A program made the position numbers and the translations under genes. Source: Rhodobacter sp. (GTDB taxonomy: Bacteria > Pseudomonadota > Alphaproteobacteria > Rhodobacterales > Rhodobacteraceae). From it: a stretch of DNA of 5,836 nucleotides. The notes under the pieces were generated by a model that made no database searches, was not told where the DNA came from, and saw only the letters and a program-made list of their open reading frames with translations. The stretch is taken from the NCBI GenBank assembly GCA_013824045.1, contig PNND01000041.1, positions 1 through 5,836 of the forward strand, read 5' to 3'. This document shows positions 1 to 5,054 of this stretch, in pieces (position 1 is the stretch's first letter; each line of letters begins with the position of its first letter).

Positions 1-946
1 CGTGCGCATCCGCGATGATCTGACGCTCACGCCCAACCAGTATCGCATCCGCATCGGTCAGGCGATCCGGGGCGAGGATGTGGTCTACCCTGACCGCAAG
101 CTCGCCATCCCCGGCGCCAATTCCACCCGCAAACTCAAGGGGATCGAAGTCAAGGACCCCTCCTTCGGTCTGGATGCCGTCTGGATCCTGCCCCATCAGC
201 TGCCCGAGGCCGAGGCCGACGATCACGTCGTCGTCGAACCCGAATCCGTCATCGCCACCCACCTGTCGCAGCTTCTCTACAAGCATGCGGGCGATCTGAT
301 CGGCCCCGATGACGTGCAGATCCTGCTCGATACCCTGGCGCGTGTCTCGCCCACGCTGGTCAATGCCGTGGTCCCCAAACTGGTGCCGCTGCACACTGTC
401 ACCGCCGTGCTGCGCGCGCTTTTGGCCGAACGCATCCCGGTGGGCGATCTGCGCCGCATCCTCGAAGGCGTGGCCGAACTGGCCCCGCGCAACCTTTCGG
501 CCGCCGACATGGCCGAATGCCTGCGCCCCATGCTGATCCCGCTTCTGTTGCAGCAGATGGTGCCGATCAACACGCCCCTGCCTCTGATCACGCTGGATGC
601 CGAACTGGAACAGCTTCTGATCCGCGCGCGCCGTCAGGGCGGCGATGACGGGCTGGTGCTGGACACGGGCCTTGCCGGCACCCTGATCAAGTCGATCTCC
701 GACGCGCTGGAATCCGCCACAGGGCAGGGCAAGCAGGCCGTGGTCATCGTCGCGGGCCAACTTCGCCGCAGCTTCGCGCATTTCCTGCGCCCGCACCTGC
801 CCGATGCCATCGTCATGGGCATCAACGAACTGCCCGAAAACCGCCGGGTCGAGGTGGTGGCCTCCATCGGTGGCCAGCCGCAATTGCCGCGCATGGCACC
901 CGCCCAACCGCAACCGCAACCGCAGATGATGGGGGCTGACAGATGA
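1..946 (+). CDS. flhA: Flagellar export-gate protein FlhA, C-terminal part (5'-partial)
   Basis: FlhA is an inner-membrane component of the flagellar type III export gate. Its large cytoplasmic domain docks export substrates and chaperones. Only the last 314 residues are in the window; the reading frame is open at the left edge (codon phase begins at base 2) and the family is usually about 690-700 residues, so the membrane half lies upstream. Recognisable family blocks, numbered in the fragment, are: the start VRIRDDLTLTPNQYRIRIGQ (1-20), GLDAVWI (56-62), VIATHLSQLLYKH (83-95), the IPVGDLRRILE helix (145-155) and PDAIVMGINELPE (267-279). The tail is unusual: residues 300-308 are Pro-Gln rich and encoded by a hexanucleotide repeat. 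The stop overlaps the next gene's start as ATGA, indicating translational coupling with flhF. The FlhA call is firm. A virulence-type paralogue (SctV) is unlikely because flhF and fliA follow. Confidence 0.95.
   Translation, partial: VRIRDDLTLTPNQYRIRIGQAIRGEDVVYPDRKLAIPGANSTRKLKGIEVKDPSFGLDAVWILPHQLPEAEADDHVVVEPESVIATHLSQLLYKHAGDLIGPDDVQILLDTLARVSPTLVNAVVPKLVPLHTVTAVLRALLAERIPVGDLRRILEGVAELAPRNLSAADMAECLRPMLIPLLLQQMVPINTPLPLITLDAELEQLLIRARRQGGDDGLVLDTGLAGTLIKSISDALESATGQGKQAVVIVAGQLRRSFAHFLRPHLPDAIVMGINELPENRRVEVVASIGGQPQLPRMAPAQPQPQPQMMGADR
905..922 (+). repeat. In-frame hexanucleotide repeat CAACCG x3 in the flhA tail
   Basis: Three perfect copies of CAACCG, followed by CAG, encode a Gln-Pro run at the very C-terminus of FlhA. 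The unit length is a multiple of three, so copy-number slippage would lengthen or shorten the tail without a frameshift. Confidence 0.7.
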
Positions 947-1845
947 CCGCGATCACCGTCCGCGCAGCCGACAGCCGCAAGGCGATGGACGAGCTTCAGC
1001 GCCGCCTTGGGCCCAACGCGCTGATCCTCTCCACCCGCCATATTGGCGGCATGGTGGAAATCACCGCCCTTCCCCCCAATGTCGATCCTGCCAGCCTTCC
1101 CCCCGAACCGCCCCGGCAGACCATCGCTGTCGAACCGACCGACTTCGCCGCCGCGCTGCAGGCCACGCTGCGCCGCGCCGCCCCATCGGCCACCGATCCA
1201 GTCGATCACCTGATCCGCCACCTCCTCCCGCCCGAAGGTCTGGCCGAGGAATGGCCCACCCGTATCCTGATCGCAGGCCCCCCCGGCGCGGGCAAATCCA
1301 TGCTCGCCGCCCGCCTTGCCGCCCGCCTCATGCTGGCCCAGCCCGGCACCCGCCCGCAGATCATCGCCCCCCTTCCCGCCGCCTCGCTGGTCGAGGATCG
1401 CCTGCGCGGCTGGTGCCGCCTGATGGGCCTCACACCCGACCGTCCCAACATCGCGCAGGCCATGGCCCTGCCCGGGCCCAGCACGGCCATGCCGCAGATC
1501 GTCGACCTCTCCGATTGCGCCGATCACGCCGCCACCCTCGCCGCCCGCCTGATCGAAACCGATGGGGCCGAGCTTGTCCTCTGCCTGCCCGTGGGTCTTC
1601 ACCCCGCGCGCATCGCGCGGCTCTGCAATGACTGGCAGGCCTTCGCCCCCACCGTCACCCTGACGGGCCTCGATCAGTGGTGGCCCGAACTCGATGAATT
1701 GCAGGCCATCGCCAATGCGGGCCTCAAACTCACCCGCATCGCCGCCGGGGCAGGGCTGGTCAACGCCCTCTCCCGCCCCGGCGCGGCCGATCTGCGCAAC
1801 TGGGCCTCCGGTTGGTCGCCTGCCGTGGCAGAGGCCGCAGAATGA
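943..1845 (+). CDS. flhF: FlhF-like SRP-family NTPase, degenerate and short
   Basis: FlhF is an SRP-type GTPase that sets the site and number of polar flagella, working with the ATPase FlhG. Residues 1-43 match the FlhF N-terminal (B) domain: a start MTAITVRAADSRKAMDELQ, then LGPNALILSTR and GMVEI. An Ala/Pro-rich linker (45-95) leads to a P-loop at 112-119 (GPPGAGKS). The rest departs from the family. The DTxR-type G2 block, the DTAGR G3 motif and the TKxD G4 motif are not seen; the equivalent places appear to be VDLSDCAD (187-194) and LTGLDQWWP (240-248). Canonical FlhF has GPTGVGKTT at the P-loop. At 300 residues it is shorter than typical FlhF (roughly 370-500). The start ATG sits in the flhA stop (ATGA), so it is co-translated. 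It may bind nucleotide through the P-loop yet fail to hydrolyse GTP or bind guanine specifically; that is inference. FlhF origin is well supported by the N-terminus and context; activity is uncertain. Confidence 0.82.
   Translation: MTAITVRAADSRKAMDELQRRLGPNALILSTRHIGGMVEITALPPNVDPASLPPEPPRQTIAVEPTDFAAALQATLRRAAPSATDPVDHLIRHLLPPEGLAEEWPTRILIAGPPGAGKSMLAARLAARLMLAQPGTRPQIIAPLPAASLVEDRLRGWCRLMGLTPDRPNIAQAMALPGPSTAMPQIVDLSDCADHAATLAARLIETDGAELVLCLPVGLHPARIARLCNDWQAFAPTVTLTGLDQWWPELDELQAIANAGLKLTRIAAGAGLVNALSRPGAADLRNWASGWSPAVAEAAE
1830..1834 (+). promoter_or_regulatory. Shine-Dalgarno-like AGAGG before the 17-codon minicistron
   Basis: AGAGG lies 7 bases upstream of the ATG at 1842, inside the last codons of flhF. 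This spacing is normal for a ribosome binding site and supports reinitiation at the ATGA overlap. Confidence 0.35.
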
Positions 1846-1895
1846 CCCGTTTCATGACCCGCTTTCCCGAACTTTCCAAGAAAGGGCGCGAATGA
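1842..1895 (+). CDS. Possible 17-codon coupling minicistron between flhF and fliA
   Basis: This short open frame encodes MTRFMTRFPELSKKGRE. It starts at the ATG that overlaps the flhF stop (ATGA, 1842-1845) and ends at a TGA overlapping the fliA start (ATGA, 1892-1895), so it exactly fills the gap between the two genes. It has its own AGAGG seven bases upstream. The first eight codons are a tandem repeat, ATGACCCGTTTC then ATGACCCGCTTT, differing only at two synonymous third positions. The codons AAG AAA GGG at 1878-1886 also serve as the fliA Shine-Dalgarno, so ribosomes translating it would run through the fliA initiation site. The gene flhG/fleN usually lies here in flhA-flhF-flhG-fliA operons; 17 codons are too few to recognise as a relic. 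It may be a coupling leader, or a chance frame. Whether the peptide matters is unknown. Confidence 0.35.
   Translation: MTRFMTRFPELSKKGRE
1878..1886 (+). promoter_or_regulatory. Ribosome binding site of fliA (AAGAAAGGG)
   Basis: The purine run AAGAAAGGG ends 5 bases before the ATG at 1892. It selects this ATG (or the adjacent one at 1895) over the longer open frame that reaches back to 1694, which there merely overlaps flhF out of frame. Confidence 0.7.
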
Positions 1896-2611
1896 TGCTC
1901 GCCAAACGCTATGCCGAACAGGACGGGCCCTCGCCCGAGAAACTGGTCCGCTCCCATATGGACCTCGTCCGCAAGATCGCCTGGCACATGCACGGCCGCG
2001 TCGGCCGCATGGCCGAGATTGAGGATATGCTGCAGGTGGGCTATATGGGCCTCGTCGATGCCGCCCAGCGCTACACCCCGCGTCAGGGGGCAACCTTCGC
2101 CGCCTACGCCGCCATCCGCATCCGCGGCTCCATCATCGATTACCTCCGCGCCTCCTCCTCGCTCTGCCGCGCCACCATCGTGATGCAGCAACGGATGCGC
2201 GCTTCGGTCCTGAAACTGGAACAGCAGCTTCTCCGCAGCCCGGAAAAGGCGGAGATCGCCGCCGACATGGGCATCACCGTGGCCGAGCTGGAAGACTGGG
2301 AAACCCAGTTCGGGGCCAGCTCGATCAAGTCGCTCGATGAGGTCTATTCCGACCACTCCATGCTTTTCTCCGATGGCCACCGCTCCGTCGAAGACAAGAT
2401 GCAGCAGGATCAGATGCGAAAGATGCTGCGCCGCGCCTTGGGCGACCTGCCCGAGCGTGAGGCGATGGTGCTGCAGCTCTACTTCGTCGAAGAACTGAAC
2501 GTCTACGAAATCGCCGAAATCCTCGGCGTCACCACGGGCCGTGTCAGCCAGATCAAGAAGGCCGCCGTGGGCCGCCTGCGCGAAAGCATCGTGGCGATGG
2601 AAGGCGAATGA
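1892..2611 (+). CDS. fliA: Flagellar RNA polymerase sigma factor FliA (sigma-28)
   Basis: FliA directs RNA polymerase to late flagellar and chemotaxis promoters and is normally held by anti-sigma factor FlgM until hook completion. The product is 239 residues, the usual FliA length. Region 2 is clear: LVRSHMDLVRKIAWHM (18-33), EIEDMLQVGYMGLVDAAQRY (42-61), FAAYAAIRIRGSIIDYLR (69-86). Region 3 includes LLRSPEKAEIAADMGIT (113-129). Region 4 has LPEREAMVLQLYFVEELNVYEI (186-207) and the helix-turn-helix LGVTTGRVSQIKKAAVGRLR (211-230). The odd part is 87-103: SSSLCRATIVMQQRMR stands where FliA proteins normally carry DWVPRSVRR or similar, the region 2.4 segment that reads the -10 element. The start at 1892 is chosen from the Shine-Dalgarno and family length; ATG 1895 is an equal alternative. 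It ends the flagellar operon visible here, with GAF gene convergent downstream. A general group-3 sigma is the only alternative; context favours FliA. Confidence 0.93.
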   Translation: MMLAKRYAEQDGPSPEKLVRSHMDLVRKIAWHMHGRVGRMAEIEDMLQVGYMGLVDAAQRYTPRQGATFAAYAAIRIRGSIIDYLRASSSLCRATIVMQQRMRASVLKLEQQLLRSPEKAEIAADMGITVAELEDWETQFGASSIKSLDEVYSDHSMLFSDGHRSVEDKMQQDQMRKMLRRALGDLPEREAMVLQLYFVEELNVYEIAEILGVTTGRVSQIKKAAVGRLRESIVAMEGE

Positions 2612-2632
2612 TGGATCGCGGACCGGACGTGT

Positions 2633-2647
2633 GGGCCGATCCGGCCC
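2633..2647 (+). terminator. Small GC hairpin between convergent fliA and the GAF gene
   Basis: GGGCCG ATC CGGCCC forms a 6-bp perfect stem with a 3-base loop, in the 60-base gap between two convergent stop codons. No T-run follows on either strand, so it is at best a weak or Rho-assisted terminator, possibly bidirectional. Confidence 0.3.
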
Positions 2648-2671
2648 CGCGCCCGCCGCGATCCTCTTTGC

Positions 2672-3427
2672 TCAGGCAGCCGGCTCGTCTGATGGCCCTG
2701 CGGGCTTGCGCTTGGGCACCCGGAACCCGTGAATATACAGCATGTCCCGCGCCATCGGCGTCAGCAGCAGCACACCCTCCGCCTCCACCGCCAGCCCGGC
2801 CTTGCGCATCGCAAGGGACTCCGCCTCCGATGGTTCCCGCCCGGCAGCATAGCGCAGCAACCCCGTCACCTCGGGTCCCACGGCCCCTTGGTCAAGCTCC
2901 AGAAGATCCTGCATCAATCCCAGCGACTGCCGTGCCATCGTGCGGATTGTCGATGCCGCCATGCCGATCCCGCGCGACAGGATCTCGGCCAGTTGTCCAA
3001 GCTGCACCAACACCGCTTCCGGCAGATCGCTGCGCTGCGTATCCATCACGGCCAGCACACCAAGGCTGCGCCCTTCCTGCGACCGCAGCGTAAACCCCGC
3101 ATACAGCGTCAGCCCCGGCATTCCTGCCTCTGCAACTTGCTGCGCAAGCGGTGTTCCGGCGATGGGCACCACCGCCTGCCCCTGCGCCAACAGCGCCTCG
3201 GGCAGATCCTTCACCTCACCTTTAAGGCGGCGGTGTTCCGGGAAAAAGGCCATCCGCACTTCTCCCGTATCCGGATTGGCCAATCTGATGCACACCCGCG
3301 CACAGCCCGAAATGCTCAGGGCAAGGTCCGCAACGGTGGAAAAATCAATCGGTTCCACAGACATGCGCGGCGCGCGCGGTGTTTCCGACTGGATCGGTGT
3401 CAATCCGTAAAGGTGGGCCACTGCCAT
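2672..3427 (-). CDS. GAF-domain protein
   Basis: A soluble 251-residue protein whose residues about 25-150 read as a GAF domain, a small-molecule or redox/light-sensing fold. The visible pattern is an initial helix (TVADLALSISGCARVCIRLA, 31-50), strands around GEVRMAFFPE (55-64), a helix-strand segment PLAQQVAEAGMPGLTLYAGFTL (93-114), then EGRSLGVLAVMDTQRSDLPEAVLVQLGQLAEIL (118-150), which is the typical GAF ending of a strand, DT/DxxPR-like turn and long helix. There is no kinase, cyclase, EAL or HTH domain; the C-terminal 90 residues (helical, ending IHGFRVPKRKPAG) are not recognised. No signal peptide or membrane segment is seen. The start at 3427 has GAGAGG five bases upstream, so the longer open frame back to 3568 is rejected; that extension would also overlap the upstream small gene. 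It faces fliA tail-to-tail. Signal and output are unknown; a regulatory role near flagellar genes is only inference. Confidence 0.8.
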   Translation of the reverse strand: MAVAHLYGLTPIQSETPRAPRMSVEPIDFSTVADLALSISGCARVCIRLANPDTGEVRMAFFPEHRRLKGEVKDLPEALLAQGQAVVPIAGTPLAQQVAEAGMPGLTLYAGFTLRSQEGRSLGVLAVMDTQRSDLPEAVLVQLGQLAEILSRGIGMAASTIRTMARQSLGLMQDLLELDQGAVGPEVTGLLRYAAGREPSEAESLAMRKAGLAVEAEGVLLLTPMARDMLYIHGFRVPKRKPAGPSDEPAA

Positions 3428-3479
3428 TCTCGCCTCTCGCGCGTCAGTCCGTCTTCCGGCACAGGCGCCGCCCGTCTGG

Positions 3480-3495
3480 GGCCAAGACCTCGGCC
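3480..3495 (-). terminator. Inverted repeat right after the small membrane-protein stop
   Basis: On the minus strand GGCCGAG and CTTGGCC pair (with one G-T pair) immediately after the TAA at 3498-3496. The loop is very tight and no T-run follows, so termination is doubtful; it could instead limit read-through into the GAF gene or protect the 3' end. Confidence 0.2.
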
Positions 3496-3675
3496 TTAGA
3501 AAAGTATCGCTGAAATCAACATCACCCAACCGGCAATCCCGCCGATCACGGCAGGCAACAACCACCAACCTGGGGGCATACGGAACTCCGGCACACTCTC
3601 ACCACGCACAGCATAGCTGCGCCCGAACGTTACGTCGTTCGCAGCGCCGGGCATAGTCTGAAAACTGTTGTGCAT
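3496..3675 (-). CDS. Small protein with one C-terminal membrane segment
   Basis: Fifty-nine residues, family not recognised. Residues 1-36 are polar (MHNSFQTMPGAANDVTFGRS then YAVRGESVPEFRMPPG) and probably cytoplasmic; residues 37-59 (WWLLPAVIGGIAGWVMLISAILF) form one hydrophobic helix ending at the C-terminus, as in tail-anchored or small single-pass proteins. No signal peptide precedes the polar part. The ATG at 3675 is preceded by GAAGG eight bases upstream; a GTG two codons earlier (3681) would sit too close to that site. It lies 68 bases upstream of the GAF gene on the same strand, so the two could share a transcript. It is divergent from zapE. Its length and clean hydrophobic segment argue that it is real, but single-helix frames also occur by chance, so confidence is moderate. 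Confidence 0.55.
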   Translation of the reverse strand: MHNSFQTMPGAANDVTFGRSYAVRGESVPEFRMPPGWWLLPAVIGGIAGWVMLISAILF

Positions 3676-3680
3676 CTCCA

Positions 3681-3744
3681 CTACCTTCGCCGTCGAAGCG
3701 CATCGACTCGCGCTTCTGTTACAGGCAACCTACCTTCGCTGCCG
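3681..3744. repeat. 15-bp imperfect direct repeat upstream of the small membrane gene
   Basis: CTACCTTCGCCGTCG at 3681-3695 recurs as CTACCTTCGCTGCCG at 3730-3744 (13 of 15 identical, first 10 identical), 49 bases apart start to start. Read on the minus strand, the proximal copy contains the GAAGG ribosome binding site of the small membrane gene. The pair could be binding sites for a regulator or a small duplication of the leader. Confidence 0.5.
3695..3716. promoter_or_regulatory. Perfect 7-bp inverted repeat with GANTC in the loop
   Basis: GAAGCGC (3695-3701) and GCGCTTC (3710-3716) are perfect inverted arms around an 8-base centre holding GACTC (3705-3709). It lies about 20 bases upstream of the small membrane gene's ATG, between the two copies of the direct repeat. 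It could be an operator or a 5' leader hairpin. GANTC is the recognition site of the alphaproteobacterial cell-cycle methylase CcrM. Confidence 0.35.
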
Positions 3745-3791
3745 CGACGGTGGCATCCTGTCCTGTGGACGAGCATCACACCTAAAGGTCT

Positions 3792-3824
3792 GAACCCCAT
3801 CCAAAAGGATGGCTTCGAACATCC
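3792..3824 (+). promoter_or_regulatory. Two mutually exclusive small hairpins upstream of zapE
   Basis: CCATCC (3797-3802) can pair with GGATGG (3807-3812) over an AAAA loop, with an outer GAA/TTC extension (3792-3794 with 3814-3816). The same GGATG (3807-3811) can instead pair with CATCC (3820-3824). The arrangement resembles a switch but stems are only 5-6 bp and no expression platform is evident. Confidence 0.25.
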
Positions 3825-3858
3825 AACCCTGCCGTGCCTCCGCGTCTGCGGCAAGCTC

Positions 3859-3888
3859 TTCCCAAGGCCACGCTCTCAACGGTATACA
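3859..3888 (+). promoter_or_regulatory. Candidate sigma-70 promoter of zapE (TTCCCA-18-TATACA)
   Basis: TATACA at 3883-3888 matches the -10 box at four of six positions and is preceded, 18 bases upstream, by TTCCCA (3859-3864), four of six to the -35 box. Transcription would be expected to start near the ATG at 3894, which would make the zapE message leaderless. Confidence 0.35.
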
Positions 3889-3893
3889 AAGGT

Positions 3894-4982
3894 ATGCGGC
3901 TGACCCTGACCGAGATCTACGACCAACGCATCGCCTCCGGCACGCTTCGCGCCGATCCGGCGCAACATGCCGTGCTCTCCACACTCGAAAGCCTGCGCCA
4001 TTGGCTGGAGACAAACGCAGACCGCCGCGTCGGCCTCTTCGCGGGCCTCTTTGCCAAGCCGGTCACCCCGCCAAAGGGCCTCTATCTCTGGGGCGGTGTC
4101 GGGCGCGGCAAATCCATGCTGATGGACCTCTTCACTGATTCCACCGCCATCACCGCCAAGCGCCGCGTCCATTTCCATGCCTTCATGCAATCCATCCATA
4201 AGGGCATGCATGACGCCCGCAAAAAGGGCGTCGAAGACCCGCTCGCCCCCGTGGCCGATGCCATCATCGCCAGCACCCGCCTCTTGGCCTTTGATGAAAT
4301 GCAGATCAACGACATCACCGATGCCATGGTCGTGGGCCGCCTCTTTGAAAAACTGCTTGCCGCCGGGGTGGTGATCGTCACCACCTCCAACCGCCCGCCC
4401 GAAGACCTCTACAAGAACGGCCTCAACCGCGCGCTGTTCCTGCCCTTCATCGATTTGATCCGAGACCGCCTGCATGTGGTCGAACTCGAAAGCCCCACCG
4501 ATTACCGCCAACACCGCCTGCAAGGCGCGCAGGTCTATTTCCACCCCGCCGGTCGTGTGCGGGGCGAGATCAATGCCATCTGGTCCGATCTCACTGGCGG
4601 CGCGCCCGGCGAGGTGCTGACCCTCCCCGTCAACGGCCGCACGGTCGAGGTGCCGCGCTTCGCCAACGGCATCGCCCGCGCCTCCTTCTGGGAGCTTTGC
4701 GCCCGCCCCCTCGGCCCCGGCGATTACCTTGCCATCGCCCATGCCGTGCGTGTTCTGATCCTAGAGGATATCCCCCAGCTTTCGGCCTCCAACTACAATG
4801 AGGCGAAACGCTTCGTCACCCTCATCGATGCGCTCTACGAGGCGAAGGTCAGGCTGATCTGTTCCGCCGCCGATGAACCCGAACGGCTCTATATCGAAGG
4901 CGAGGGCAGCTTCGAGTTTGAACGCACCGCCTCCCGTCTGCGCGAAATGCAGGCCGCCGATTGGGGTGGCGATAAGGCCTGA
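3894..4982 (+). CDS. zapE: Cell division / AFG1-family AAA+ ATPase ZapE
   Basis: ZapE (AFG1/LACE1 family) is an ATPase that in bacteria associates with the FtsZ ring and in mitochondria supports membrane-protein turnover. The 362-residue product has the family layout: an N-terminal IYDQRIASGTLRADPAQ (8-24), Walker A GGVGRGKS (67-74), the family block RVHFHAFMQSIHKGMH (91-106), Walker B LLAFDEMQINDITDAM (130-145), sensor-1 TTSNRPPEDLYKNGLNR (163-179) and the LFLPFIDLI segment (181-189). The C-terminal part has the ASNYNEAKRFVTLIDALYE block (298-316) and a final FERTASRLREMQ (342-353). All nucleotide-binding residues are present, so it should be active. The frame is open back to a GTG at 3834, but those 20 residues are not family-like; ATG 3894 fits the usual N-terminus. 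Its only Shine-Dalgarno-like AAAGG ends just one base before ATG, which is too close. It stands alone, divergent from the small membrane gene and convergent with the TSUP gene. Confidence 0.93.
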   Translation: MRLTLTEIYDQRIASGTLRADPAQHAVLSTLESLRHWLETNADRRVGLFAGLFAKPVTPPKGLYLWGGVGRGKSMLMDLFTDSTAITAKRRVHFHAFMQSIHKGMHDARKKGVEDPLAPVADAIIASTRLLAFDEMQINDITDAMVVGRLFEKLLAAGVVIVTTSNRPPEDLYKNGLNRALFLPFIDLIRDRLHVVELESPTDYRQHRLQGAQVYFHPAGRVRGEINAIWSDLTGGAPGEVLTLPVNGRTVEVPRFANGIARASFWELCARPLGPGDYLAIAHAVRVLILEDIPQLSASNYNEAKRFVTLIDALYEAKVRLICSAADEPERLYIEGEGSFEFERTASRLREMQAADWGGDKA

Positions 4983-5009
4983 AAATCTGGCCCTAAATGC
5001 GCGATCTTC

Positions 5010-5023
5010 CGTTAAGGTTAACG
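5010..5023. repeat. Short inverted repeat CGTTAA-GG-TTAACG
   Basis: Perfect 6-bp arms around GG, 27 bases after the zapE stop. A two-base centre cannot form a normal RNA hairpin, so it is more like a palindromic protein site than a terminator. The TTAA spacing (2 bases) does not fit the CtrA TTAA-N7-TTAA site. Confidence 0.3.
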
Positions 5024-5054
5024 CCCCACCACCGTGCGCTGCGTGCATACACTT

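Noticed and set aside
634..1602. 322-codon minus-strand frame across flhA and flhF
   Set aside because: Gly/Ala/Asp-rich shadow antisense to two recognised genes; no family resemblance.
1694..1891. Upstream extension of the fliA frame
   Set aside because: The 66 extra residues overlap flhF out of frame and are Pro/Arg-rich; family length and the ribosome binding site support the start at 1892.
2608..3093. 161-codon + strand frame starting with ATGA on the fliA stop, with AAGG a suitable distance upstream
   Set aside because: The coupling is tempting, but the translation is a Pro/Ala/Ser/Arg-rich low-complexity sequence with no recognisable domain and lies antisense to the well-supported GAF gene, as expected for a shadow frame in high-GC DNA.
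3428..3568. Upstream extension of the GAF gene
   Set aside because: The added residues (Arg/Asp-rich) are not GAF-like, overlap the small membrane gene, and the GAGAGG site supports the start at 3427.
3805..3826. tRNA T-arm-like sequence with a TTCGAA loop
   Set aside because: The loop is 8 bases between GGATG and CATCC, the closing pair would be C-A in the canonical register, and no anticodon, D arm or acceptor stem can be built around it.
5012..5021. CtrA binding site in the zapE-TSUP gap
   Set aside because: The two TTAA elements are 2 bases apart instead of 7, and the site lies between convergent 3' ends, not near a promoter.
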